A stretch of DNA of 61,470 bases from Pseudomonadota bacterium (GTDB taxonomy: Bacteria > Pseudomonadota > Alphaproteobacteria > Sphingomonadales > Sphingomonadaceae): NCBI GenBank assembly GCA_021794525.1, contig JAJYQP010000042.1, positions 1 through 61,470 of the forward strand, in the 5' to 3' direction. Below the pieces are notes generated by a model. It saw nothing but the letters and a program-made list of their open reading frames with translations. It had not been told where the DNA came from and did no database searches. The position numbers and the translations under genes were made by a program. This document shows, in pieces, positions 19,730 to 29,402 of the stretch; the first letter of the stretch is position 1, and each line of letters starts with the position of its first letter.

Positions 19730-20203
19730 TCAGTTGGACCAATGGGCGCCTTCCTTTGGCGTCTCCATGATCTCGGTCAGCTGCCCCATCATGTCCTTGG
19801 GGTGGAGGAAGAAGATCGGCGTCCCGTGCGCGCCGATGCGGGTGGGGCCGAGGATGCGCTTGCCAAGTCCCTCGAACCACGCCCGCGCCGCGGCGATATC
19901 GGGCACCTCGAAGCAGACATGGTGCTGCCCGCCGAGCGGGTTCCTGGCGAGGAAACCATGGATCGGCGAGTCTTCGGACAGCGGTTCGATCAGCTCGATC
20001 TGGGTGCCGCCAAGCCCACCCCCGTTCGTGTCGAGCGAAGTCGAGACACCCGGCGTATCGACGAAGCAGACCTTCACCCCCTGCTCGGGCAGGTCGAACG
20101 GCTCGGTGATCAAACTCGCCCCCATCACCTCGCGGTAATAGGCCACGCTCTCCGCGATCGAGGGCGTCGCCACGCCGATATGGTTGAGGCGGCCGAGTTT
20201 CAT
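19730..20203 (-). CDS. mce: Methylmalonyl-CoA epimerase with a repeat-derived insert
   Basis: A 157-aa VOC-fold protein: LNHIGVATPS with a metal His, GGQHHVCFEV with the second His, and the C-terminal F-F-L-H-P-K-D segment. It interconverts (S)- and (R)-methylmalonyl-CoA between PccAB and the mutase. Residues about 52-62 (PGVSTSLDTNGG) come from one arm of palindromic family 1 and lie between the VKVCFVD strand and T-Q-I-E-L-I-E-P. In relatives these strands are joined by a few residues only. The frame is intact. The ATG overlaps the stop of the upstream hypothetical gene. Confidence 0.93.
   Translation of the reverse strand: MKLGRLNHIGVATPSIAESVAYYREVMGASLITEPFDLPEQGVKVCFVDTPGVSTSLDTNGGGLGGTQIELIEPLSEDSPIHGFLARNPLGGQHHVCFEVPDIAAARAWFEGLGKRILGPTRIGAHGTPIFFLHPKDMMGQLTEIMETPKEGAHWSN
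20022..20049. repeat. Palindromic repeat family 1, single arm inside mce
   Basis: CCGTTCGTGTCGAGCGAAG followed by TCGAGACAC is identical to the left arm of the intergenic copies at 18690 and 60051. No inverted partner is next to it, so this is a half element. Confidence 0.88.
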
Positions 20204-20641
20204 GGACTTTTCCCGTCAATAGAGTCGCCGAAGACTATGGATCGAGCCAGCTGCGGAAAATCCTCGAAACTCTTGCCCCCGACGTCCTTTCGCATTTCGA
20301 GCGCTAGCGAACAGAAATCCGCATAGGATTGTTCTGTGGCAAGAACCAGATGGGACGCTTGACGTTCGAGTGCCCGAATTACCTTCGCAGAACCGTGAAG
20401 AAGAATTTTGGCCCGTCCTTCGATCATCTTCGCAGTTGCTGTAGTGCGCTCGGCGCTGCCATCTTTGGCCTGAGACATCTCTGCAACCGCCTGGATGAAG
20501 AGTTCATAGTCCTTGGAGCGAGAGTCTCGAACGAATTGTCTGTGCCCTAGTATCCAGCTGCCAATTGATTGAACAAGGCCGCCGATCAGCGCACCAGCAA
20601 GGCCGATGAACGCTATAAGAAGTTTCGGATCGGCACCGGCC

Positions 20642-20661
<20 letters not shown>
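20200..20661 (-). CDS. Hypothetical protein with one membrane segment, 153 aa
   Basis: One N-terminal hydrophobic helix ([20 protein letters not shown]) followed by a soluble, charged, mostly helical region. No family recognised. The ATG lies inside the last 20 bp of pccB and the TGA overlaps the ATG of mce, so it is neatly coupled on both sides. Its GC content and codon use look lower than those of pccB and mce, pointing to a later insertion. A link to propionate metabolism is not implied by the sequence. Confidence 0.7.
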
Positions 20662-22174
<1,513 letters not shown>

Positions 22175-22226
22175 GCTCTCTCCTGAAACCCTATGACCGG
22201 CGGTTAGGACGCGATACGCAAAAAGG

Positions 22227-22976
22227 TCAATCGCGGGACGCCGAAATCAGGAACTCGACATTGCCTTCAGGGCCGGCGATCGGGCTCTCGACGATGCCCT
22301 GAACCGCGAAACCGCGCCCTTCGACCCACTCCCGCACCTCGGCGCAGACGCGGACGTGGAGCGCCGGATCGCTCACTACGCCTTTCTTGCCTACCTCCTC
22401 GCGTCCGACCTCGAACTGCGGCTTGATCAGCGCGACGAGGCGGCAGCGCGGTGCTGCCAGTTCAAGCGGCCGTTCCAGCACCTTGGCGAGGCCGATGAAG
22501 CTGGCGTCGCATACGACCCAGTTGCAGGGGCAGTTTATTTGCGTTGCAGTGAGGATGCGCGCGCTCGTCTGTTCGAGCACGGTCACGCGCGGGTCCTGCC
22601 GCAGCCTCCACGCGAGCTGGTTGGTGCCCGAATCGACCGCGAAGACATGCGCCGCGCCTTTGCTCAGCAACACGTCGGTAAACCCGCCGGTCGAGCTGCC
22701 GATATCCATCGCTACCGCGCCCGCCGGGTCCAGCCCGAAATGCTCGATCGCGTGGGCGAGCTTGATCCCGCCGCGCGAAACCCACGGGTGGTCGCGCCCG
22801 CGCACCTCGAGCGGCACGTTCTCGGAAAGCTGCTGGCCGGGCTTGTCGAGCTTGGTTTCGCCGGAGAAAACCAGCCCCGCCATCACCAGCGCCTGCGCCC
22901 GCGTCCGGCTCTCGGCGAGGCCGCGGTCGGCGAGCAACTGGTCGAGGCGGCGCTTGGATGATTTGGCGGCAGGCAT
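22227..22976 (-). CDS. tlyA: TlyA-family rRNA 2'-O-methyltransferase
   Basis: A 249-aa protein: an N-terminal S4 RNA-binding domain ([20 protein letters not shown] onward) and an FtsJ-like methyltransferase with the SAM loop [14 protein letters not shown] and the DASFI segment. TlyA 2'-O-methylates cytidines in 16S/23S rRNA and its loss gives capreomycin resistance in mycobacteria. The start is ATG 22974-22976, [10 protein letters not shown]. Longer readings would overlap the divergent lipoprotein gene. Confidence 0.93.
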   Translation of the reverse strand: MPAAKSSKRRLDQLLADRGLAESRTRAQALVMAGLVFSGETKLDKPGQQLSENVPLEVRGRDHPWVSRGGIKLAHAIEHFGLDPAGAVAMDIGSSTGGFTDVLLSKGAAHVFAVDSGTNQLAWRLRQDPRVTVLEQTSARILTATQINCPCNWVVCDASFIGLAKVLERPLELAAPRCRLVALIKPQFEVGREEVGKKGVVSDPALHVRVCAEVREWVEGRGFAVQGIVESPIAGPEGNVEFLISASRD

Positions 22977-23010
22977 TGGAATTGCGGCGCTTAGCGGCCA
23001 TTGTGCGCGG

Positions 23011-23520
23011 ATGAAACCGATCCATGCCCTCGGCGGCGCGCTGGCGCTGTCGCTTGCTGCTTGCGTCCCGCAGCCTAAATCCTCGCCTCCTGTGCAGCCC
23101 CGGCCGGTCGCGACGCCCAAACCGACGCCCGCCCCTCCGCCTGCGGCCGTGAACTGGATGGACGTGCCGCAGACTCCGGGGGACTGGCTCTATCGAGCTA
23201 CCGGAGGGCAATCGCGCGCAAGCTTCGGCGACGGCGAAACACTGCATTTCCAGATCATTTGCATCCCCGGAAAGGGAATCACACTGGTTCGACCGCGAAC
23301 GGGTGGGGATTTGATGCGGATCCGAACAGAAACGGTCGAGCGCACCTTGCAAGCCGAGTCGCGTCAGGATGCGGTGATTTCGACCGTGAGCGCCAACGAT
23401 CGCCTGCTCGACGCGATGGCGCTGAGCAAGGGTCGATTCGCAGTGGAGGTCGCCGGCGCCCCACCGCTCTATCTACCGAGCTGGGCGGAAGTTACGCGGG
23501 TGATTGAAGACTGCCGCTGA
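23011..23520 (+). CDS. Proline-rich lipoprotein of unknown function
   Basis: A 169-aa protein. The signal peptide ends in a lipobox, S-L-A-A-C at residues about 14-18. A Pro-rich linker follows (about 20-47), then a folded domain starting at W-M-D-V-P-Q-T-P-G-D-W that resembles small uncharacterised sphingomonad envelope proteins. The ATG at 23011 is 34 bp from the divergent tlyA start. Function unknown. Confidence 0.78.
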   Translation: MKPIHALGGALALSLAACVPQPKSSPPVQPRPVATPKPTPAPPPAAVNWMDVPQTPGDWLYRATGGQSRASFGDGETLHFQIICIPGKGITLVRPRTGGDLMRIRTETVERTLQAESRQDAVISTVSANDRLLDAMALSKGRFAVEVAGAPPLYLPSWAEVTRVIEDCR

Positions 23521-23702
23521 ACGGGGCGCTCCAACAAAAATGGCTGCGCTGAGTGCAGCGGGCCAAGGCGAATGATTCTGACGCTGGAAAACTTTTTTTC
23601 AAGGCTTGTTTTTGCACCCGCGGCACAACACATTTCCACTCAAGATCAGCGGCGAACGCGGTCTTGGGCTCCGGTGAAACGGCGGCTCTGGCTCACAAGC
23701 GC
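23521..23702. other. Leader/promoter stretch before the 18-codon ORF
   Basis: No gene of its own. It holds a T-rich patch (CTTTTTTTCAAGG at about 23592) and probably the promoter of the small transcript described next. I cannot place -35 and -10 boxes with confidence. Confidence 0.4.
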
Positions 23703-23775
23703 GAAAGGAGGTGATCCGATGTCTCATGGTTCAGCAGAGAGGTCGGCAAGTTTCCGCGCGGAGCACTATCGGTAA
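23703..23775 (+). CDS. 18-residue ORF with an extended Shine-Dalgarno sequence
   Basis: ATG at 23719, TAA at 23773-23775, encoding MSHGSAERSASFRAEHYR. The 15 bases GAAAGGAGGTGATCC at 23703-23717 are complementary to the whole 3' tail of 16S rRNA, with 7 nt between GGAGG and the ATG. The peptide has no Ile, Leu or Val, so it is not a classic leader peptide for the ilvE gene downstream. A short hairpin (AGCGGC/GCCGCT) and a terminator follow. It could encode a small peptide or be an RNA that occupies ribosomes. No family recognised. Confidence 0.55.
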
Positions 23776-23832
23776 ACATTCCTGATCGCCGATAGAGGCT
23801 TCGTGAGCGGCACTTCCCGCCGCTGACCATGC

Positions 23833-23878
23833 GAAGGGTGGTTCGAGCCGAGGCTTGGGCCACCCTTCTCATTTTTTG
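23833..23878 (+). terminator. Rho-independent terminator between the small ORF and ilvE
   Basis: A perfect 9-bp stem (GAAGGGTGG / CCACCCTTC) with an 18-nt loop is followed by TCATTTTTT. It would release the small transcript, or act as an attenuator if ilvE is read from the same promoter. Confidence 0.85.
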
Positions 23879-23961
23879 GGCCTGCCGTTGCGGCGGGTGA
23901 AGAAATCCCTCGCGCCGGTCCCCTTGCCCGCGCCGTGCTGTGGGCATATCGCGCAGGGATT

Positions 23962-25068
23962 ATGGCCGACATGACTTCCAGCCCCACGACCCTGTCCTTC
24001 ACCACCCTGCCCCATCCCGCGCCGGTCCCGGCCGAAGCGCGCGCCGAGGCGCTTGTCGATCCGAAGTTCGGCACGGTCTTCACCGATTACATGATCATGG
24101 TGGATTATGACAGTGACAAGGGCGGATGGTACCAGGCGCAAGTGTTGCCGCGCGGGCCGATCGCGCTCGATCCGGCCGCCAGCGTCCTTCACTACGCCCA
24201 GGAAATTTTCGAAGGGATGAAGGCCTACCGCCATCCCGACGGGGGCATCGCGCTGTTCCGGCCCGAAGAGAACGCGCGCCGTCTCAACGATAGTGCCCGC
24301 CGCCTCGCCATGCCGGAACTGCCCGAGGCGCTGTTCCTGGAGAGCCTGCGCCAGCTGCTCGCGGTCGACCGCGCCTGGGTGCCCGCCGCCGAAGGCAGCT
24401 CGCTCTACCTGCGGCCCTTTATGTTCGCGAGCGAGGCGTTCCTCGGCGTGCGGCCGGCGCGGCAGTACAAGTTCATGGTCATCGCGTGTCCGGTGGGTGC
24501 CTATTTCAAGTCGGGCCATTCGGCGGTGAAGATCTGGGTCAGCCGCGACTACGTCCGCGCCGCGCCGGGCGGCACCGGCGCGGCCAAGACCGGTGGCAAC
24601 TACGCGGCCAGCCTCGTGCCGCAGGCCGAAGGCATCGCCCATAGCTGCGACCAGGTCGTTTTCCTCGACGCGGTCGAGCGCAGGTGGATCGAGGAGCTGG
24701 GCGGGATGAACCTGTTCTTCGTGTTCGACGACGGCACCGTGATCACCCCGCCGCTCGGCACGATCCTCCCGGGGATCACGCGCGACAGCCTCATGCGGCT
24801 GATGCGCGACGAGGGGCTGACGGTGCGAGAAGAGCCCTATAGCATCGACCAGTGGCGCGCCGACGCGCATAGCGGCCGTCTCGTCGAGACGATGGCCTGC
24901 GGCACCGCCGCGGTGGTTACTCCGGTCGGGACCGTGGTCGACCCGGAAGGCGACTTCACCATCGGCAGCGGGGGCCCGGGGCAGCTGACCGAAAAGCTGC
25001 GCGGCCGGCTCACCGGCATTCAAACGGGGCGCCATCCCGATCCGCATGGCTGGGTGGTGAGGGTTTAA
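23962..25068 (+). CDS. ilvE: Branched-chain amino acid aminotransferase
   Basis: A 368-aa fold-type IV PLP enzyme with the segments GGWYQAQVLPRGPIALDP, HYAQEIFEGMKAYR, SSLYLRPFMFASEAFLGV and the phosphate-binding KTGGNYAASL. It catalyses the last step of Ile, Leu and Val synthesis and the first step of their breakdown. Length fits the longer (about 360 aa) branch of the family. The start is ATG 23962 after AGGG, with an alternative ATG at 23971. It ends in convergent overlap with the EamA gene. Valine and isoleucine breakdown yields propionyl-CoA, a loose metabolic link to the cluster at 13-22 kb. Confidence 0.94.
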   Translation: MADMTSSPTTLSFTTLPHPAPVPAEARAEALVDPKFGTVFTDYMIMVDYDSDKGGWYQAQVLPRGPIALDPAASVLHYAQEIFEGMKAYRHPDGGIALFRPEENARRLNDSARRLAMPELPEALFLESLRQLLAVDRAWVPAAEGSSLYLRPFMFASEAFLGVRPARQYKFMVIACPVGAYFKSGHSAVKIWVSRDYVRAAPGGTGAAKTGGNYAASLVPQAEGIAHSCDQVVFLDAVERRWIEELGGMNLFFVFDDGTVITPPLGTILPGITRDSLMRLMRDEGLTVREEPYSIDQWRADAHSGRLVETMACGTAAVVTPVGTVVDPEGDFTIGSGGPGQLTEKLRGRLTGIQTGRHPDPHGWVVRV

Positions 25069-25958
25069 TCCTTCGGAGCGGTCAGCGCCGGCTTGGGGAC
25101 TGTTGCGCTCGGGCGCAGCAAGATGATGGCGACGCCGATCGTGGCGACCGCCCCGCCGACCAAAAGCCTCGGCCCAACCGGATCGTCCGTGAGCCATGCG
25201 CCGAGCCCGATCGTGAACAGCGGATTGAGCAGCGTCAGCGGTACCAGCACATTCGCGTCATGGTGCTGGAGGAGGTGATAATAGGTCCCATGCGCGCCGA
25301 TGGAGACGACTAGCGCTGCGAACAGCAGGCAACCGGCCAGCTCCCAGGGCGCCGCTACCAGCGCGCCGAGCGGGCTGGGTTCCAGCGCCACCGACAGCGG
25401 GACGAGAAAGGCGACCGAGGCAACCGACGCCCATGCCTGCAAGCGGAACGAGCTGATGCCGATCCGCTTCACGAACACCGATCCAAGCGCGCCCACGAGC
25501 GCTGACGCAAAAACCAGCCAGAGCCCGCTGCTCCTCGAAAGGCCGCCGCCCCCCGTTCCCGTCATCGCCAGCAGTACCCCGACGAAGGTGAGCGTGATGC
25601 CCAGCGCACGGCGCCACCGGACCCGCTCTCCCAGGAAAAGGATCGCGAACAGGACCGTCAGCGGCGCGCCGGCGAGACTCACGATGCCCGCTGCCGACGG
25701 TGTGGCCGTAATGAGGCCCATGTAGAGAAGTGCGAAGGAGCCCCCGCTGATCGCCAGCCCGGTCGCCAGCACGAGCGGGAGGTCAGCGGGCCTCGGACGC
25801 AGCAACGGCGCCAGCACCAGCGCCACGATGGCCCCGCGCGCCGCGGCGTAGAACAGCGGGGGCGCGCCGAGCGGCCCGACCGCGAGCTTGCTGACGATGG
25901 TGTTGAGCGCCCAGGCCAGATTCACGAGGATCATCAGGCCGAGGCTGCCGGGACTCAT
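25065..25958 (-). CDS. EamA-family (DMT) transporter
   Basis: A 297-aa membrane protein with about ten hydrophobic helices arranged as two EamA repeats (about 10-135 and 150-285). The first starts N-L-A-W-A-L-N-T-I-V-S-K-L and the second follows G-T-Y-Y-H-L-L. Such proteins export metabolites or amino acids, and the substrate is not predictable. The ATG at 25958 lies 7 bp after the nadE stop, so it may be read from the nadE transcript. Confidence 0.9.
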   Translation of the reverse strand: MSPGSLGLMILVNLAWALNTIVSKLAVGPLGAPPLFYAAARGAIVALVLAPLLRPRPADLPLVLATGLAISGGSFALLYMGLITATPSAAGIVSLAGAPLTVLFAILFLGERVRWRRALGITLTFVGVLLAMTGTGGGGLSRSSGLWLVFASALVGALGSVFVKRIGISSFRLQAWASVASVAFLVPLSVALEPSPLGALVAAPWELAGCLLFAALVVSIGAHGTYYHLLQHHDANVLVPLTLLNPLFTIGLGAWLTDDPVGPRLLVGGAVATIGVAIILLRPSATVPKPALTAPKD

Positions 25959-25965
25959 GCCATCA

Positions 25966-28257
25966 TCAGTGCAGCGGCGGCAGCCTCTCCGCAAGCTCGG
26001 CGAGCCATACGTCCGCAACAGCATCGCTCGGAGCCCGCCAGTCGCCGCGCGGGCTCAATGCGCCACCCGCGCTGACCTTTGGTCCGTTGGGAAGCGCGCT
26101 GCGCTTGAACTGGCTGAACCCGAAGAAGCGCTTCAGGAAATTCTCGAGCCAGCGGGCGATGGTTGCAAGGTCATAGGCGTGTTTCGCCTCCTCCGGGAAG
26201 CCGGCGGGCCACGACCCCCTCCGCGCGTCGTTCCAGGCGTGCCAGCACAGGAAGGCAACGTGGCTCGGGCTCTGGCCCCAGCGGATCACGTGATGGAGGA
26301 AGAAATCGTTGAGCTCGTAGGGCCCGATGATGGATTCGGTGGACTGGATCGCGCCGCCTGCGTCGCACGGGACCAGTTCGGGGCTGATCTCGGTGGCGAC
26401 CACGTCCTCCAGCACGGCATCGACCTCAGGGTTGAACTGGTCGGTGCGCACGGTCCAGCGGATAAGGTACTGTATCAGCGTCTTGGGAACGCCCACGTTG
26501 ACCGCGTAGTGGCTCATCTGGTCGCCGACGCCGTAGGTACACCAGCCTAGCGCCAGCTCGCTCAGGTCGCCGGTGCCCAGCACGAAACCGCCGTGCTGGC
26601 CGGCGAGGCGGAACAGGTAATCGGTCCTGAGGCCGGCCTGCACATTCTCAAAGGTAGTGTCGTAGACCGGCTTCCCGTCCGCGAAGGCGTGGCCGATATC
26701 CTTCAGCATCCGCTCGGCGGCGGGCCGGATGTCGATCTCATCTGCCGTGATCCCGAAAGCCTTCATCAGCCGCCAGGCGTTGGATTTCGTGCCGTCCGAG
26801 GTGGCGAAACCTGGCATGGTATAGCCGCGAATGTCGCTGCGCGGGCGGCCCAGCCGGTCCATCGCCTTGGCGGCAACGATCAGTGCATGGGTGCTGTCGA
26901 GCCCGCCCGAGATCCCGATGGTGAGACATTTGGCCTTCGTCGATTCGATACGCCGGGTCAGCCCGTCGACCTGAATGTTGAAAGCCTCGAAACAATCGGC
27001 GTCGAGCTTATCCGGCCGGTTCGGCACGAAGGGGAAGCGGCGAATGGGGCGGATCAACCCGATGTCGCCGACGGGGTGGCGATGGGTGAAGCTCACCGTG
27101 CGAAAGCGATCCTCAGGGCGACCGGCATCCTCGGCTGCATCGTTGAAGGTGCCGACCCGCATCCGCTCGGCGAGGATGCGGCGGGTGTCGAGGTCGACGC
27201 AGCACAGCTCGGGCGTACGGTCGAAGCGGCGGCTTTCGACCAGCAAATCGCCCAACTCGTAGATCATACTCTGCCCGTCCCAGGCGAGATCGGTGGTGCT
27301 CTCGCCATATCCGCTGGCCGAATAGGCATAGGCGCAGATGCCCCGCGCAGAGCTGGCGCGGCTGAGCATGTGCCGCTCGTCCGACTTGCCGATGGTGACG
27401 TTGCTGGCCGACAGGTTAAGCACGATGGTCGCGCCGGCGAGCGCAGCCACGATACCCGGCGGCGCGGGGGCCCAGAAATCCTCGCAGATTTCGATACCAA
27501 CCACGAAGCCGGGCAGATTCTCTGCCGCAAAGAGCAGATCGGTGCCGAAAGGCGCCTGGTGTCCGGCGACAGTCATGGTGAGGCCCCGGCAAGTGTTGCC
27601 GCGCGCGAACCAGCGCTTCTCGTAATATTCGCGGTAATTGGGAAGGTAGCTCTTCGGGACCACACCCAGCACTTGGCCCTGGGCGATCACCACCGCGCAA
27701 TTGTAGAGGCGTCCATTGCGTCGCAGCGGCGCGCCGACGACCAGCACTGGCGCCCAGTCGGCGGAGGCTCGCACGATATCCACCAGCGCCGTCTCGACAC
27801 TATCGAGCAGCGCGGTCTGAAGGTGAAGATCGTCGATTGCATAGGATGACAGCGCGAGCTCGGGAAAGAGCAGCAGATCGACGTTCAGATCGTGAGCACG
27901 CTTCGCCTCTGCCCGGATGCCGTCCGCATTATAGGCGACATCGGCCGTGCGCGTACGTGGGGTCGCAGTCGCCACGCGCACGAAGCCGTGAGTGTGGCAG
28001 TCGAAGAAGGGATGGGCATCCCCGTTGGCGGGACCGGGTGACAGCTCGGCGCTGGGCTCGGCAATCCAGTCGGCAGGCTCGGCGATACCCAACTCCGCGA
28101 GCTTGCGCTGGGCGCCGGCACGGGCAATCCTGCCCTTTGTCTCCCACCCGAATATCGTTTGCGCCTTGAAACCGTGGAGCGCCGCGAACTGCTCGACCGA
28201 AAGGGTCGGTGTCTGCCGCGAACGCCACGCGCGAAGCAACTGCCCTGCCCTGTGCAT
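25966..28257 (-). CDS. nadE: Glutamine-dependent NAD+ synthetase with an N-terminal XRE-like HTH domain
   Basis: A 763-aa protein. Residues about 85-345 are a nitrilase-type glutaminase (Glu133 in FPELALSSYA, Lys in PKSYLPNYREYYEKRWF, Cys in EICEDFW). Residues about 390-700 are the synthetase with P-loop SGGLDSTHA. It makes NAD+ from deamido-NAD+ using glutamine ammonia. The first about 65 residues are extra. They read as a lambda-repressor-like helix-turn-helix (LLRAWRSR, then LSVEQFAALHGF, QTIFGWETKG, then L-A-E-L-G-I). Usual NadE of this type has about 680 residues and starts near residue 80 of this protein. The ATG at 28257 is right next to a perfect inverted repeat. Confidence 0.93.
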   Translation of the reverse strand: MHRAGQLLRAWRSRQTPTLSVEQFAALHGFKAQTIFGWETKGRIARAGAQRKLAELGIAEPADWIAEPSAELSPGPANGDAHPFFDCHTHGFVRVATATPRTRTADVAYNADGIRAEAKRAHDLNVDLLLFPELALSSYAIDDLHLQTALLDSVETALVDIVRASADWAPVLVVGAPLRRNGRLYNCAVVIAQGQVLGVVPKSYLPNYREYYEKRWFARGNTCRGLTMTVAGHQAPFGTDLLFAAENLPGFVVGIEICEDFWAPAPPGIVAALAGATIVLNLSASNVTIGKSDERHMLSRASSARGICAYAYSASGYGESTTDLAWDGQSMIYELGDLLVESRRFDRTPELCCVDLDTRRILAERMRVGTFNDAAEDAGRPEDRFRTVSFTHRHPVGDIGLIRPIRRFPFVPNRPDKLDADCFEAFNIQVDGLTRRIESTKAKCLTIGISGGLDSTHALIVAAKAMDRLGRPRSDIRGYTMPGFATSDGTKSNAWRLMKAFGITADEIDIRPAAERMLKDIGHAFADGKPVYDTTFENVQAGLRTDYLFRLAGQHGGFVLGTGDLSELALGWCTYGVGDQMSHYAVNVGVPKTLIQYLIRWTVRTDQFNPEVDAVLEDVVATEISPELVPCDAGGAIQSTESIIGPYELNDFFLHHVIRWGQSPSHVAFLCWHAWNDARRGSWPAGFPEEAKHAYDLATIARWLENFLKRFFGFSQFKRSALPNGPKVSAGGALSPRGDWRAPSDAVADVWLAELAERLPPLH

Positions 28258-28265
28258 GGTTGGGG

Positions 28266-28284
28266 ATTATCTTAGCAGGATAAT
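28266..28284 (-). promoter_or_regulatory. Probable autoregulatory operator/promoter of nadE
   Basis: A perfect inverted repeat, ATTATC-N7-GATAAT, lies 9-27 bp before the nadE ATG. Reading towards nadE, TTGATT just upstream and GATAAT itself (one mismatch to TATAAT, 15 bp spacer) look like -35 and -10 boxes. A repressor bound to the repeat would block the promoter, and the HTH domain at the start of NadE is the obvious candidate. If GATAAT is the -10 box the mRNA would start almost at the ATG. Confidence 0.5.
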
Positions 28285-28288
28285 AAAA

Positions 28289-29317
28289 TCAAGCTTCGTC
28301 ACTCCTTGGGGCTACGGCAGTTTTTGTTAACTGCGCCTGGCATCCGGTCTCCGACAGCTGCAAGTCATGCCGTCCGCCCGCTTGATGAGCGAATGCCTGC
28401 ATGAGTTGGGAACCAAGGCCACCCACGGAGGACCGGGGGCCTAACGACACTCCACATCCATTATCGCTGACAATCAGCCGCCAGCCGTCTGGCGGCCCTT
28501 CGAAATCGACCTCGACCACCCCTTGGTCCAGATCAGCGAATGCATATTTGGCGCAGTTCGCCAGCGCCTCGTTGAGATAAAGGCCGATCGCAACGGCCTC
28601 CTCGCGTGGCAAGGTATATGGCTCAATCCTGCGGACAACGGTCACGCTCGCGCTGAACGAGGCCGCTGCCAGGCGGTCCACGATTTCTTCCAGATAAGGC
28701 TTCATCGCCACAGCAGAGCCTTCGCCCTGCGCGAGGGCGAGCGTGGAATAGGCGTCGGCGAACGTCTTCACCCGGCGGCTCGCGTCTGCCAGCGCGGCCT
28801 GGACCGCCGGCTCTTGATGGCGGCGCCGCTGGATGTCGAGCATCCCAGCCACCAGCGCGAAGTTGTTCTTGGTACGGTGTTCGAGGTCGGCGATGAGATG
28901 GAGCCTCCGCTCGGCGTCCGTCGCGAGCTGGTCGTGCGCCTGCCGCACCGCCCGCCGGAATGCCTCCGCCAGCACGAGCACGATCAGACCGCTTGCCGCG
29001 TTGATGATCACGCGACCTAAGTCGGCCGGGTCCTTGAAGGCGAAAGACCATGCTGGAGGCAGAACCATGAACCACGCCCACCCAAAGGCGAGGGTCCAAG
29101 CCACCAATCCTGCGAGCAGATGACCGAACAGCGTGGCGATCAGCACAGTTGGATAGACCATTGCGAATGGTCCGATGTGAGGGATGAAGATATCGACCAC
29201 CGTCCGCACACCGAACATCGCCACCGCGCAGGCAAGCCCGAACAGCGCTTGGACGGCGTGCTTCGACTTTGCGCCGCGGATACGCCGCGATACGTCGAAT
29301 TGTGCAATCCGGTGCAC
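28289..29317 (-). CDS. Membrane sensor histidine kinase, HWE/HisKA_2 type
   Basis: An integral-membrane N-terminus of three or four helices (VQALFGLACAVAMFGV onward, resembling DUF4118-type sensors) is followed by an H-box LEHRTKNNFALV and an HATPase domain (NEALANCAKYAF, SDNGCGV, GGLGSQLMQAF). The H-R-x-K-N pattern marks HisKA_2/HWE kinases, which in alphaproteobacteria often feed the general stress response or phosphotransfer proteins. No response regulator is adjacent. The start is uncertain: GTG at 29317, about 342 aa, follows GAAGGGG at 9 nt, and GTG at 29371 is possible but has no ribosome binding site. Confidence 0.85.
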   Translation of the reverse strand: MHRIAQFDVSRRIRGAKSKHAVQALFGLACAVAMFGVRTVVDIFIPHIGPFAMVYPTVLIATLFGHLLAGLVAWTLAFGWAWFMVLPPAWSFAFKDPADLGRVIINAASGLIVLVLAEAFRRAVRQAHDQLATDAERRLHLIADLEHRTKNNFALVAGMLDIQRRRHQEPAVQAALADASRRVKTFADAYSTLALAQGEGSAVAMKPYLEEIVDRLAAASFSASVTVVRRIEPYTLPREEAVAIGLYLNEALANCAKYAFADLDQGVVEVDFEGPPDGWRLIVSDNGCGVSLGPRSSVGGLGSQLMQAFAHQAGGRHDLQLSETGCQAQLTKTAVAPRSDEA

Positions 29318-29402
29318 GCTGCGCAGCCCCTTCCCGTCGGCCGATCGATTGCGGCGGCGGCTCGCTAGCACATACTTGGTCGAGGCAGGAAACGTTTTTG
29401 TT

